DNA of 53,134 bases from DSOI01 sp041394885 (GTDB lineage Bacteria > Acidobacteriota > Terriglobia > Bryobacterales > Bryobacteraceae). Every line of letters begins with the position of its first letter. Position 1 is the stretch's first letter. The position numbers and the translations under genes were made by a program. Shown in pieces: positions 1 to 7,657 of this stretch. The notes beneath the pieces were generated by a model. The model saw only the letters and a program-made list of their open reading frames with translations, made no database searches and was not told the DNA's origin. The stretch lies in NCBI GenBank assembly GCA_041394885.1, contig JAWKHI010000047.1, forward strand, positions 1 to 53,134, written 5' to 3'.

Positions 1-99
1 CTACATACGCCGCGAAGGGCTTCTCTTGTGGGCCTAGCGCAAACAGGCGTTTCCCACGAAACAATTCTACATCAAATTGTTCTTTTGTGACCCGTAATA
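1..99. other. Non-coding edge region
   Basis: No gene is visible in these 99 bases. The only structure is a weak AT-rich inverted repeat, AACAATT (60-66) and AATTGTT (75-81) with an 8-base loop, lying downstream of the kinase stop codon. It has no clear T-tract on the kinase strand, so I do not call it a terminator with any confidence. Confidence 0.4.
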
Positions 100-3018
100 C
101 TAGCGAGCGCGCCGGTCACACTCGGCGATCAGCTCGGTGGCCCGCCGCAATCCGCGGTTCCACTCCTCGTTGCCGCCCCGCTTCAGCATGTCTTTCCATT
201 CGCTGGCGGCCAGGCGGGCGGCAGACCGGGCGCTGCCCCAACTTTCCAGTTGCCGCTCCACTTCCGCCAGCGCCAAGTAGGCGTTGGCCACGGTATTGCG
301 GGTAGCGGGCAGATCCGGGAAGGCGTGCTGCTGGGCGCGCGCCAGGGCTTTGGCCGCATACGCAAGGGCGGAGCGATCCCCGAGCTGGGCGAGCAGTGTG
401 GCGATGGCTTGCTCATTGGCGATGGCGAGGCGGACGGTGGCCGCGTCCCGCGGCGCGGCGGCCAACACCGCATCGGCTGCCGCCTCCGCCTTCCGGCGCT
501 GATCCACCGCCTCCTCCAACTTGCCTTCCGCGGCGAGGCTTTCCCCCATGGCCCGGTAGGCCATCACGAGCGCGCGCTGATAGCGGACCGATTTCGGCTC
601 GGCGGCCGCCAAGGCTTCCAGCGTCCGCCGCGCGCTGTCCATCAACCGCGAACACTCCTCCGGATCCGGCGACGCCGTTGCTCCGGAACCCAGACGCATC
701 CGGGCCTGGGCGAGATCGTACTGAGCCAACCGGTTCTGCGGATCCGCGCGGCTCAGTTCTCCGGCGATCGCCGCGGCCTTCTCGTAGTAAGTTCTCGCTT
801 CGCCGATGTCACGGGCGCTATTGTCGGGGTCTTCGAGTAAGGCCGCGATCTGTCCGTATGTAAGCATGAGGCCGCGTTGCCGGGTGGCATTGCGGCCGGT
901 GACGCCCATGGTCGAGCGCAGGCGCTCCGATTCGCGCAGGTGCCGGAGCGCGGCTGGGAAGTCATCCCGCCGCTTCAGGAGCATGGCCACCATGCTATGC
1001 GCGGCGGCGAGGCTCAACCCAACCACGGCGTCGGATGGATGCCGGCTGAGCTGCCGCTGCCGCTCGGCGATGGCCCGGCGGCCGGTCTCGAGGGCTGCTT
1101 GTGGGTCAATAAACTGTAAGGCGTTGACCAGCCCCTGGAGTAACTTCGCGCGGCGGGTATCTTCGCGGTGGAGCCGCTGCAGGCGATCGGCCAGAGGAAG
1201 CGCCGCGGTGAGTATCTGTCCGGCTTCTTTCTGCCGGCCGTTGTTGACCAACGTGGTGGCGCGGGCGTATTGCACGTCTATCCACACCTCCAACACTTCG
1301 CGCGACGGATGGCCCAGCAGAGGTCGCAGGCAGTGCTCGGCCCGGGCGTAGCTGTCCAGCGCGTCTCCGGTATCGCCGTAGCTCGGTGCGTTCGGAAAAC
1401 CTTGTATGTCGCCGACGCGAAGGTAAGCCGCCGCCAGAGCGAGCGAAAGTTGATCGTCGGAATTGCTGTCGCGAGCCAGATTCTCGAGGAAAGCGAGCGT
1501 CGTCTTGACCAGATCCCTCCGCGCCGGTGTGGATCCGGGGAGGTGTTCTATGGCTCCATGGACCTCAAACAGAGAGCGGTTCGCCAGCGAAACCATCTGC
1601 CGGAGACGCCGGTTGGCGCGCTGCTCCTGGGCGCGCGCGTTCTTCGCTTCGGAATCGGCAAGATGCCGCTGCACCTCCGCGGCGGCGTGGGCACGGTCGG
1701 CCTCGCGCAGGTTCTGCTCGGCGCGCCGGCGCTCGCGTTCGGTGGCCTCCCGTTGCGCCTCCGCCACTTGGAGAGCCGCCTCCGCCCGGCGCGCCTGGCC
1801 AATGGCCACGGCCGTGCCGGCCACCAGACTGATGGCGACGATGGCCGCCGCCGCCAAGGGCATGGCGTTGCGCTGCATGTACCGGCCTGTCCGGTAGCCG
1901 AGCGAATCCTGCCGCGCCATGACCGGACGCTTCTCGAGGAAGTTCCGGATGTCGGCGGCGAACTGCTCCACGGACCGGTAGCGGCGCTCCGGCTCCTTGC
2001 GCAGCGCCATCAGGAGAATGTTCTCCAGGTCCAGGGGCAGCCGGGGATCGATGGACCGTGGGGGCGGCACTTCCGCTTCCATCATCCGTTCCCACGCCGC
2101 TCGCTCTTTTCCCGGTGGCTTCCGGATCCGCGCGCCGGTTACCAACTCGTAGAGCACCGCGCCCAGCGAGTAGACGTCGGTGGCGGTGCTCGTGGTCCAC
2201 CCGCGCAAGTGCTCCGGACTGGCGTATTCGGGAGTGGCCGGCCGCGGCGCGACGCGGGTGAGCCCCGGTTCGCTTTCGCCGTCAAGTAACTTCGCCACGC
2301 CGAAATCGAGGAGTTTGGGATTGCCGCCGGCCGTTACCAGAATATTGCCCGGCTTCAGATCCCGGTGCACAACCAGGTTCTGATGCGCGTAGGCCACTCC
2401 TTCGCAAACCCGCAGCAGTAAACGGCAGCGTTCCTCCAGCGTGGAGCCTTGCTCCCGGCAATACTCGTCCACGGGCTTGCCTTCCACGTACTCCATCACG
2501 AAGAAGGGTGCGCCGTGGGCGGTGGAGCCGCCGTCGAGCAAGCGGGCGATGTAGGGATGGTCCAGGTTGGCCAGGATCTGTCGCTCATGGCGAAACCGTT
2601 CGGCCATGTCCACGGTGTCCAGGCCGCGCCGGATCAGCTTCACCGCCACCTGCTTCCGGTAGACGTCGTCGTCGCGAACGGCGAGATAGACCGTGCCCAT
2701 GCCTCCATGGCCCAGTTCGGAGACAATCCGGTAGGCGCCTACCCGCGCGCCTACCACCGGGTCGCTCGCTACGATGCCGGCGGCCGCAATCTCGAAGGTG
2801 GCCTCCAGGAGCCGGTCCGCATCGGCGTGTGCGAGCAGGGACTCGACTTCGTTCCGGAGCCTCGAGTCCCCACCGCAATCTCTGTCGAGCAGCACCGCCC
2901 TCTGTTCGACAGGAGCGTCCAGAACAGCGTTGAATACCGTCTGGACGCGCCCCCAAAATTCGATTCCGGTTTTACCCGGATCCGGCGAGCGATCTTCGGA
3001 ATTGCGGTTTCTCCTCAC
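100..3018 (-). CDS. Receptor-type Ser/Thr protein kinase with TPR-like C-terminal region
   Basis: A 972-residue Hanks-type (PknB-like) kinase that phosphorylates protein Ser/Thr. An N-terminal helical segment (about 1-90) precedes the kinase domain (about 96-362). Visible motifs are the glycine loop LGHGGMG (102-108), VAVK with Lys127, HRDLKPGN (218-225) with catalytic Asp220, DFG (238-240) and the SPEH segment. One membrane helix lies at about 386-408, followed by a charged Ala/Glu/Arg-rich coiled-coil stretch and a long helical-repeat region that resembles TPRs. The kinase would be cytoplasmic and the repeats periplasmic. The start is GTG at 3018. The likely ribosome-binding site, GAGGGAGA, overlaps the stop codon of the upstream PEP-CTERM gene, so the two are probably translationally coupled. 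A sigma factor upstream in the same direction is a common acidobacterial pairing. The phosphorylation targets cannot be told from sequence. Confidence 0.92.
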   Translation of the reverse strand: MRRNRNSEDRSPDPGKTGIEFWGRVQTVFNAVLDAPVEQRAVLLDRDCGGDSRLRNEVESLLAHADADRLLEATFEIAAAGIVASDPVVGARVGAYRIVSELGHGGMGTVYLAVRDDDVYRKQVAVKLIRRGLDTVDMAERFRHERQILANLDHPYIARLLDGGSTAHGAPFFVMEYVEGKPVDEYCREQGSTLEERCRLLLRVCEGVAYAHQNLVVHRDLKPGNILVTAGGNPKLLDFGVAKLLDGESEPGLTRVAPRPATPEYASPEHLRGWTTSTATDVYSLGAVLYELVTGARIRKPPGKERAAWERMMEAEVPPPRSIDPRLPLDLENILLMALRKEPERRYRSVEQFAADIRNFLEKRPVMARQDSLGYRTGRYMQRNAMPLAAAAIVAISLVAGTAVAIGQARRAEAALQVAEAQREATERERRRAEQNLREADRAHAAAEVQRHLADSEAKNARAQEQRANRRLRQMVSLANRSLFEVHGAIEHLPGSTPARRDLVKTTLAFLENLARDSNSDDQLSLALAAAYLRVGDIQGFPNAPSYGDTGDALDSYARAEHCLRPLLGHPSREVLEVWIDVQYARATTLVNNGRQKEAGQILTAALPLADRLQRLHREDTRRAKLLQGLVNALQFIDPQAALETGRRAIAERQRQLSRHPSDAVVGLSLAAAHSMVAMLLKRRDDFPAALRHLRESERLRSTMGVTGRNATRQRGLMLTYGQIAALLEDPDNSARDIGEARTYYEKAAAIAGELSRADPQNRLAQYDLAQARMRLGSGATASPDPEECSRLMDSARRTLEALAAAEPKSVRYQRALVMAYRAMGESLAAEGKLEEAVDQRRKAEAAADAVLAAAPRDAATVRLAIANEQAIATLLAQLGDRSALAYAAKALARAQQHAFPDLPATRNTVANAYLALAEVERQLESWGSARSAARLAASEWKDMLKRGGNEEWNRGLRRATELIAECDRRAR

Positions 3019-3024
3019 TCTCCC

Positions 3025-3609
3025 TCACGAACTGTTCCGTATTCTTTCATAACGCGCGCGCACCGTGCAGCAGACCGCGCCCAACAGAAGGAATGCCAGC
3101 GAGGACGGCTCCGGGGCTGCCGTGGTGACGGCCTGGAAGCTGTTGTTGTCCATTGCCCTCACCGTCATCAAGCCGCCCGAGGTGCCGATGTTGGTCCAGT
3201 TGGGAACCGAAGGATTGTCGGGAGGGTATAGGTTTGGGCCGAAGGCGCTGGCCAAATCATACGTGAGGTAGGGGTTGTCGTAGTGCTGAATGATGTCGCC
3301 GCCGATGCCGAACCCGACCACTCCATTGCCGGGATGGTCGAACACGTAAGCAGAGCCGAGGAAGTTGAAGCTGCCCAGGCCGGGAATGTTGACGCTCGCC
3401 ACGGGCACTGTGTTGAAGAACGCCCCATTGAAACTGATGATGGCGGAAGTGTCTCCCGGGGCCGTTACGGTTAAAAGGACGTTTGAGAATGGCGTGCCGG
3501 CTAGTTCCCCGCTCGCGGTGCCGGTAAAGATGTAGGTGATCGGCGCTGCTTGCGATAGTGCCGCGGAAAACATCGCGGCAGCGATCGTCGAAAGTACCCG
3601 TGCTCTCAT
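3025..3609 (-). CDS. PEP-CTERM sorting-domain protein
   Basis: A 194-residue secreted protein of unknown function. It has a signal peptide (about 1-21, ending SQAAP) and a beta-rich, Gly/Asn-rich body. The C-terminus carries the exosortase sorting signal: A-P-E-P-S-S, a hydrophobic stretch and an Arg-rich tail (RARYERIR). Such proteins are exported, recognised by exosortase through the PEP motif and released into the envelope or matrix. No exosortase gene is in this window. GGAGGAG lies 9 bases before the ATG. The gene sits between an ECF sigma factor and a receptor kinase on the same strand, and its stop codon is part of the kinase ribosome-binding region. That suggests co-regulation with the signalling pair rather than chance neighbourhood. 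The role of the body domain is unknown. Confidence 0.85.
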   Translation of the reverse strand: MRARVLSTIAAAMFSAALSQAAPITYIFTGTASGELAGTPFSNVLLTVTAPGDTSAIISFNGAFFNTVPVASVNIPGLGSFNFLGSAYVFDHPGNGVVGFGIGGDIIQHYDNPYLTYDLASAFGPNLYPPDNPSVPNWTNIGTSGGLMTVRAMDNNSFQAVTTAAPEPSSLAFLLLGAVCCTVRARYERIRNSS

Positions 3610-3708
3610 TTGCGAAAACTCCTCCAGGATGGTGATTGCCGCGAAAGCGCATGGCTCGCGCGTGTCTGATCATGAAAGCGAAAAACGGGGGCGGAAATGG
3701 GAAAAGCA

Positions 3709-3725
3709 GCGAAAAAAAAGTTCGC
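3709..3725 (-). terminator. Weak hairpin after the sigma factor gene
   Basis: GCGAA and TTCGC arms flank a T-rich loop on the minus strand, immediately after the sigma factor stop. The stem is only five base pairs and the T-run is in the loop rather than after the stem. It is at best a weak terminator or processing site. Confidence 0.2.
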
Positions 3726-3728
3726 AGT

Positions 3729-4310
3729 CTACTTCACCGGCGTTTCGGTTTGGTCCCGGCTTAGCTCGCGCTGGAGAAACGCCTGCGCCAGGCGGAGTTG
3801 GTACCGGACCGATTCCACGGTGAGCCCGGCGGCCTCGGCCGACTCTTCGAGAGTCAATCCGCCGAAGTAGCGCATTTCGATCAGGTGGGCCTTGACGGCG
3901 TCGGTGTCCTCCAGGGCATCGAGGGCGTCGGCCAAGGCGATCATCACGGCGGGCTGCTCCGCAGCCGTGGTTCGGGCCTCTTCGAGAGACAGCTTGGGCC
4001 GGCCCTGATCGCGCCGGGCGGCGCGATGGATCCGTGCATGGTCCACCAGCACCTGTCGCATTACTCTCGCCGCCACGGAAATGAAATGGACGCGGTTGTG
4101 GTAGGTGTGGCAGTTCTGGTGCAGCAGTTTCGCGTATGCCTCGTGGACCAGGGCGGTGGGTTGGAGCGTGTGGCCGGGGCGTTCGCCGCGAAGGAATCCA
4201 CGTGCGAGGCGCTTCAGTTCGTCGTAAACGAAGGGCACCAGGCGATCCAGCGCGCCTTTGTCGCCGGCGGCGTAGTCCTGAAGCAATCGAGTGACCGGTC
4301 CCTCCTCCAT
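3729..4310 (-). CDS. ECF-type RNA polymerase sigma factor
   Basis: A 193-residue sigma-70 family protein of the ECF-like group common in Acidobacteria and Planctomycetes (Sigma70_ECF, TIGR02999-like). Region 2 lies at about residues 8-95, with the typical stretch ending HTLQPTALVHEAY. Region 4 lies at about 125-185, with a helix-turn-helix around GGLTLEESAEAAGLTVESV. It directs RNA polymerase to a set of promoters. No anti-sigma factor or zinc-finger partner is adjacent. The downstream genes are a PEP-CTERM protein and a Ser/Thr kinase, and kinases often accompany this sigma type. A 19-bp perfect palindrome lies four bases before the chosen ATG (4310). The GGAGGAGGG sequence lies just inside the coding region rather than before it, so the exact start is not certain. 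Confidence 0.9.
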   Translation of the reverse strand: MEEGPVTRLLQDYAAGDKGALDRLVPFVYDELKRLARGFLRGERPGHTLQPTALVHEAYAKLLHQNCHTYHNRVHFISVAARVMRQVLVDHARIHRAARRDQGRPKLSLEEARTTAAEQPAVMIALADALDALEDTDAVKAHLIEMRYFGGLTLEESAEAAGLTVESVRYQLRLAQAFLQRELSRDQTETPVK

Positions 4311-4313
4311 CGC

Positions 4314-4332
4314 GACTGATAGTCTATCAGTC
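4314..4332. promoter_or_regulatory. 19-bp perfect palindrome between divergent genes
   Basis: GACTGATAGTCTATCAGTC is a perfect 9+1+9 inverted repeat. It lies four bases upstream of the sigma factor ATG and about 80 bases upstream of the divergent nitrilase gene. It contains TAGACT and GACTAT hexamers on the sigma gene strand that could serve as a -10 element, so a dimeric regulator bound here would block or control sigma factor transcription. As RNA it would instead form a 9-bp hairpin at the extreme 5' end of the sigma mRNA. The regulator is unknown. Confidence 0.6.
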
Positions 4333-4400
4333 CGCCGGGCCGCGCCGCGAAGGGGCCGAGCGCGCCGGCGGGATTTGCGGCAAAGTTACTCGAAATATGT

Positions 4401-4406
4401 TACAAT
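4401..4406 (+). promoter_or_regulatory. -10 element TACAAT directly before the nitrilase gene
   Basis: TACAAT matches the sigma-70 -10 consensus at five of six positions and ends six bases before the ATG at 4413. Transcription starting at the usual distance would begin at or next to the ATG, giving a leaderless or nearly leaderless mRNA. No Shine-Dalgarno sequence precedes the ATG. The -35 region is poor. Confidence 0.5.
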
Positions 4407-4412
4407 AGTCAG

Positions 4413-5299
<887 letters not shown>

Positions 5300-5303
<4 letters not shown>

Positions 5304-6001
5304 CTCCGAAACCGCCACCTCTAGAAGTTCGCAGAACACGGGAAGAAGACATTCCCACCGTCATCGATATTTGCCGGGAGGTCTACCCCGATAGCCCGCC
5401 GTGGAATGAGACGCAGCTACGCTCTCACCTCAAGCTGTTTCCCGAGGGCCAACTCCTCGCCGTCGATGCACGCAACGGCCGGATCGCGGGCGTGGCGGCC
5501 AGTCTGGTGGTGTACTGGGACGACTACGACATCACCGACTCATGGCGGGACTTCACCGATCACGGCATGTTCACCAATCACGATCCAGTGCGAGGGCGAA
5601 CGCTCTACGGAGCCGAAGTGATGGTGCGGCCCACGATGCAGCGGCGCGGCGTGGGCACCAAGCTCTACGAAGCCCGCCGCGATCTGGCGCGCAGCATGGG
5701 CCTGCTGCGGATCCGTGCCGGAGCCCGGTTGCGCGGCTATCACCTGTACGCCAATCGCATGAGCGCGGAGGAGTACGTGGTGCGTGTGGTGCGGGGCGAA
5801 ATCAAGGGTCCGACCCTCACCTTTCAACTGAATCATGGGTTTCACGTCCTGTCGGTGGTCCACGGCTATCTGCCGCACGATCCGGAAAGCCTCGGTTGGG
5901 CGGCCGTCATCGAGTGGCTGAATGAAGAGGTGGCCAAGCCGGCCGATTATGCGGATCGGAATCTCCGCTTCGAACGGCCCGGCGCGGTTAATCCTGCCTG
6001 A
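5300..6001 (+). CDS. GNAT-family N-acetyltransferase
   Basis: A 233-residue acetyl-CoA-dependent acyltransferase. The N-terminal strand and helix (VRRTREEDIPTVIDICREVY) and the acetyl-CoA loop (RRGVGTKLY, about 115-123) are typical of GNAT. The C-terminal part, with a YHLYANRMSAEEYV segment and then LTFQLNHGFHVL, matches the extended GNAT module that elsewhere is fused to a nitrilase domain. The start overlaps the nitrilase stop by four bases. The acceptor substrate is unknown, but tight coupling suggests that the two enzymes act on the same pathway. A 16-bp direct repeat spans the stop codon. Confidence 0.85.
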
Positions 6002-6024
6002 ACGAGCCAATCCTGCCTGAACGA
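5990..6024 (+). repeat. 16-bp direct repeat at the GNAT stop codon
   Basis: The sequence AATCCTGCCTGAACGA occurs at 5990-6005 and again at 6009-6024, a period of 19 bases. The first copy contains the GNAT stop codon, so the repeat looks like a recent small tandem duplication at the 3' end of the gene. No function is apparent. Confidence 0.8.
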
Positions 6025-6053
6025 ACGGCGTCGCCTCGTTGTAACGTTCGCGT

Positions 6054-6959
6054 GTGTACAATGGAGATTGTCCTAGGAGGTGGATCTTCAGCAGTCCGTG
6101 CGAATCCCCCCATAGTACGAGCCGGGCGGCTGCCAAGGGCGGCGTCTGGCGAACTGCCCGCGGCGCCGATTGGCTCGCCGGTCCCGTGCGCACAGCCGGC
6201 TGGCTGCTGGATGTTCTGTTTCCCGACGACTGCCGGATCTGCGGATCCCCACTGACCGAGCTTTCCCGTTATCCAGTTTGCGCTCCCTGCCTGTTGGCCG
6301 CGCAGCCGTTCCAAGCCGAGCATGCCTGCTCGCAATGTCACACTCCGTTCCTCAATCGCGCCCCTCTCGATGAACAAGGCCGCTGTGCGTTATGCCGGCT
6401 CGGCGGCCGGGCCTATGACGACGCATGGTCCTACGGCGCCTACGAAGGGCCGGTTCGGACGCTGGTCCATCTACTGAAGTACGAGGGCATCCGTACGCTT
6501 GCCTCTCCGCTGGGCGCACTGCTTTCTCGCGCTCTTCCCCGCCAACGGCAATTCGATGTGATCGTTCCGGTGCCTATCCACTGGCGCCGCCGCTGGATGC
6601 GCGGGTTCAATCAGGCCGAACTGCTGGCCGCGGACCTTTCCCGCCGCACCGGAATCCCGGTGGCTGAGGCGCTCGAGCGCCGCCACCGTCCCGCACAGGC
6701 CGGACTCTCGAGCGCGGCTCGCCGCCGCAACGCCGCCGGCGCATTTTCCATTGCCGCCGGGGCTGCGCTCGCCGGACGCAAGATTCTTCTCATTGACGAT
6801 GTTTTGACCACCGGATCGACAGCGGCTGCCTGCGCGTCGGTACTGAAACGGGCCGGCGCGGCCCGCGTTTCCGTATTGACCTTGGCGCGGGCGGACCGGC
6901 GCTACGGGCGCGAAGCGCTGTTGGCGAATCATCCTGCGGTAAGGGAGATGTCGGCATGA
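6054..6959 (+). CDS. comF: ComF-family phosphoribosyltransferase-like protein
   Basis: A ComF-type protein, up to 301 residues. A double zinc ribbon (C-R-I-C, C-A-P-C, C-S-Q-C and C-A-L-C pairs) is followed by a PRPP-binding phosphoribosyltransferase fold with the signature LLIDDVLTTGSTAAACA near the C-terminus. Family members are linked to natural DNA uptake, though the exact reaction is not settled. The start is uncertain. GTG at 6054 gives about 44 residues ahead of the conserved region. GTG at 6186 (VRTAGWLLDVLFPDDC) gives a more usual 257 residues. A strong AGGAGG at 6075-6080 has no in-frame start at good spacing. The stop overlaps the HNH gene by four bases. The gene symbol is by family resemblance only. 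Confidence 0.82.
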   Translation: MYNGDCPRRWIFSSPCESPHSTSRAAAKGGVWRTARGADWLAGPVRTAGWLLDVLFPDDCRICGSPLTELSRYPVCAPCLLAAQPFQAEHACSQCHTPFLNRAPLDEQGRCALCRLGGRAYDDAWSYGAYEGPVRTLVHLLKYEGIRTLASPLGALLSRALPRQRQFDVIVPVPIHWRRRWMRGFNQAELLAADLSRRTGIPVAEALERRHRPAQAGLSSAARRRNAAGAFSIAAGAALAGRKILLIDDVLTTGSTAAACASVLKRAGAARVSVLTLARADRRYGREALLANHPAVREMSA

Positions 6960-7483
6960 CAAGTCCGTTTGGATTGCAGCAGCCGGTACTGGTGTTGAAC
7001 GCCAGCTATGAGCCAATCAACGTGTGCGGGGCGCGCCGGGCAATCGTGCTGGTGCTGAAGGGCGTGGCCGCGGCGGAGGAAACCTCGCTCTACACCATCC
7101 ACGCCTCGCGGCACCATCTATCGGTGCCGTCGGTGATCCGCCTTCTCGAGTACCGGCGCATCCCGCACCAGACCAGAGCGCTTTCTCGCAAAAACATCCT
7201 GATGCGGGACCGCCATAGTTGCCAGTATTGCCACCGGACCGGGCATCATTCCCCGCTGACGCTCGATCATGTGGTGCCGCGATCGCGCGGGGGCGATACC
7301 TCATGGGAGAATCTGGTCGCCTGCTGCCATGAGTGCAACAACCGCAAGGGGAATCGCACGCCGGAGGAAGCGGGGATGAAGCTGGCGCGCGCCCCCCGGC
7401 CGTTCAGTATGCACACCAGCCGTCACCTGATGCGGCTGCTTGCCCGCGGCGAAGATCTCTGGCAGAAATACCTGTTCTACTAG
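6956..7483 (+). CDS. HNH endonuclease family protein
   Basis: A 175-residue protein with an N-terminal segment (VLVLNASYEPINVC) typical of the small chromosomal HNH proteins and a central HNH domain at about 82-135. It has C-Q-Y-C (89-92), LDHVVPRSRGG (about 103-113), WENL and C-H-E-C-N-N-R-K-G (124-132). The four cysteines would hold a structural zinc, and the His/Asn residues would bind the catalytic metal to cut or nick DNA. It is coupled to the comF-like gene by an ATGA overlap, which may hint at a role in DNA uptake or repair. That is inference. This family is widespread and not tied to restriction systems. Confidence 0.85.
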   Translation: MTSPFGLQQPVLVLNASYEPINVCGARRAIVLVLKGVAAAEETSLYTIHASRHHLSVPSVIRLLEYRRIPHQTRALSRKNILMRDRHSCQYCHRTGHHSPLTLDHVVPRSRGGDTSWENLVACCHECNNRKGNRTPEEAGMKLARAPRPFSMHTSRHLMRLLARGEDLWQKYLFY

Positions 7484-7534
7484 CCCGCCAACCACTCCCC
7501 GCGCCCGCCGCTTGGCCGGGCGGCAACGCGGGCT
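7482..7534 (+). terminator. Nested GC-rich hairpin after the HNH gene
   Basis: Outer arms AGCCCGC (7482-7488) and GCGGGCT (7528-7534) pair perfectly and enclose a further GCCCG/CGGGC hairpin. The structure begins at the HNH stop codon and separates this operon from the TonB receptor gene. No T-run follows, so it may act as a Rho-assisted end or a 3' stabiliser. Confidence 0.4.
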
Positions 7535-7601
7535 GAACCATCGCATCGCTCACACACCCCGACTTCGACACCCCTTAACTTTGCCGACCTTAATTTTGCG
7601 C

Positions 7602-7631
7602 TTGCGCCGTGACGGCGGCGCGTGATATAAG
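7602..7631 (+). promoter_or_regulatory. Candidate promoter of the TonB receptor gene
   Basis: TTGCGC (7602-7607) and TATAAG (7626-7631) are separated by 18 bases, and the -10 hexamer is 26 bases before the ATG at 7658. GAGG at 7641-7644 could be a distant ribosome-binding site. It is a reasonable sigma-70-type promoter by spacing. Confidence 0.45.
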
Positions 7632-7657
7632 TCAACCCACGAGGTTAAAGTCTATTT

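Noticed and set aside
60..81. AACAATT/AATTGTT stem near the window edge as a terminator
   Set aside because: It is AT-rich and only seven base pairs, with no T-run on the kinase strand.
1168..2289. 373-codon plus-strand frame opposite the kinase
   Set aside because: It is the antisense shadow of the kinase domain and shows no motif or start signal.
6061..6110. ATG and AGGAGG upstream of the comF-like gene as a separate short gene
   Set aside because: The frame from this ATG has no recognisable product, and the conserved ComF residues are in another frame.
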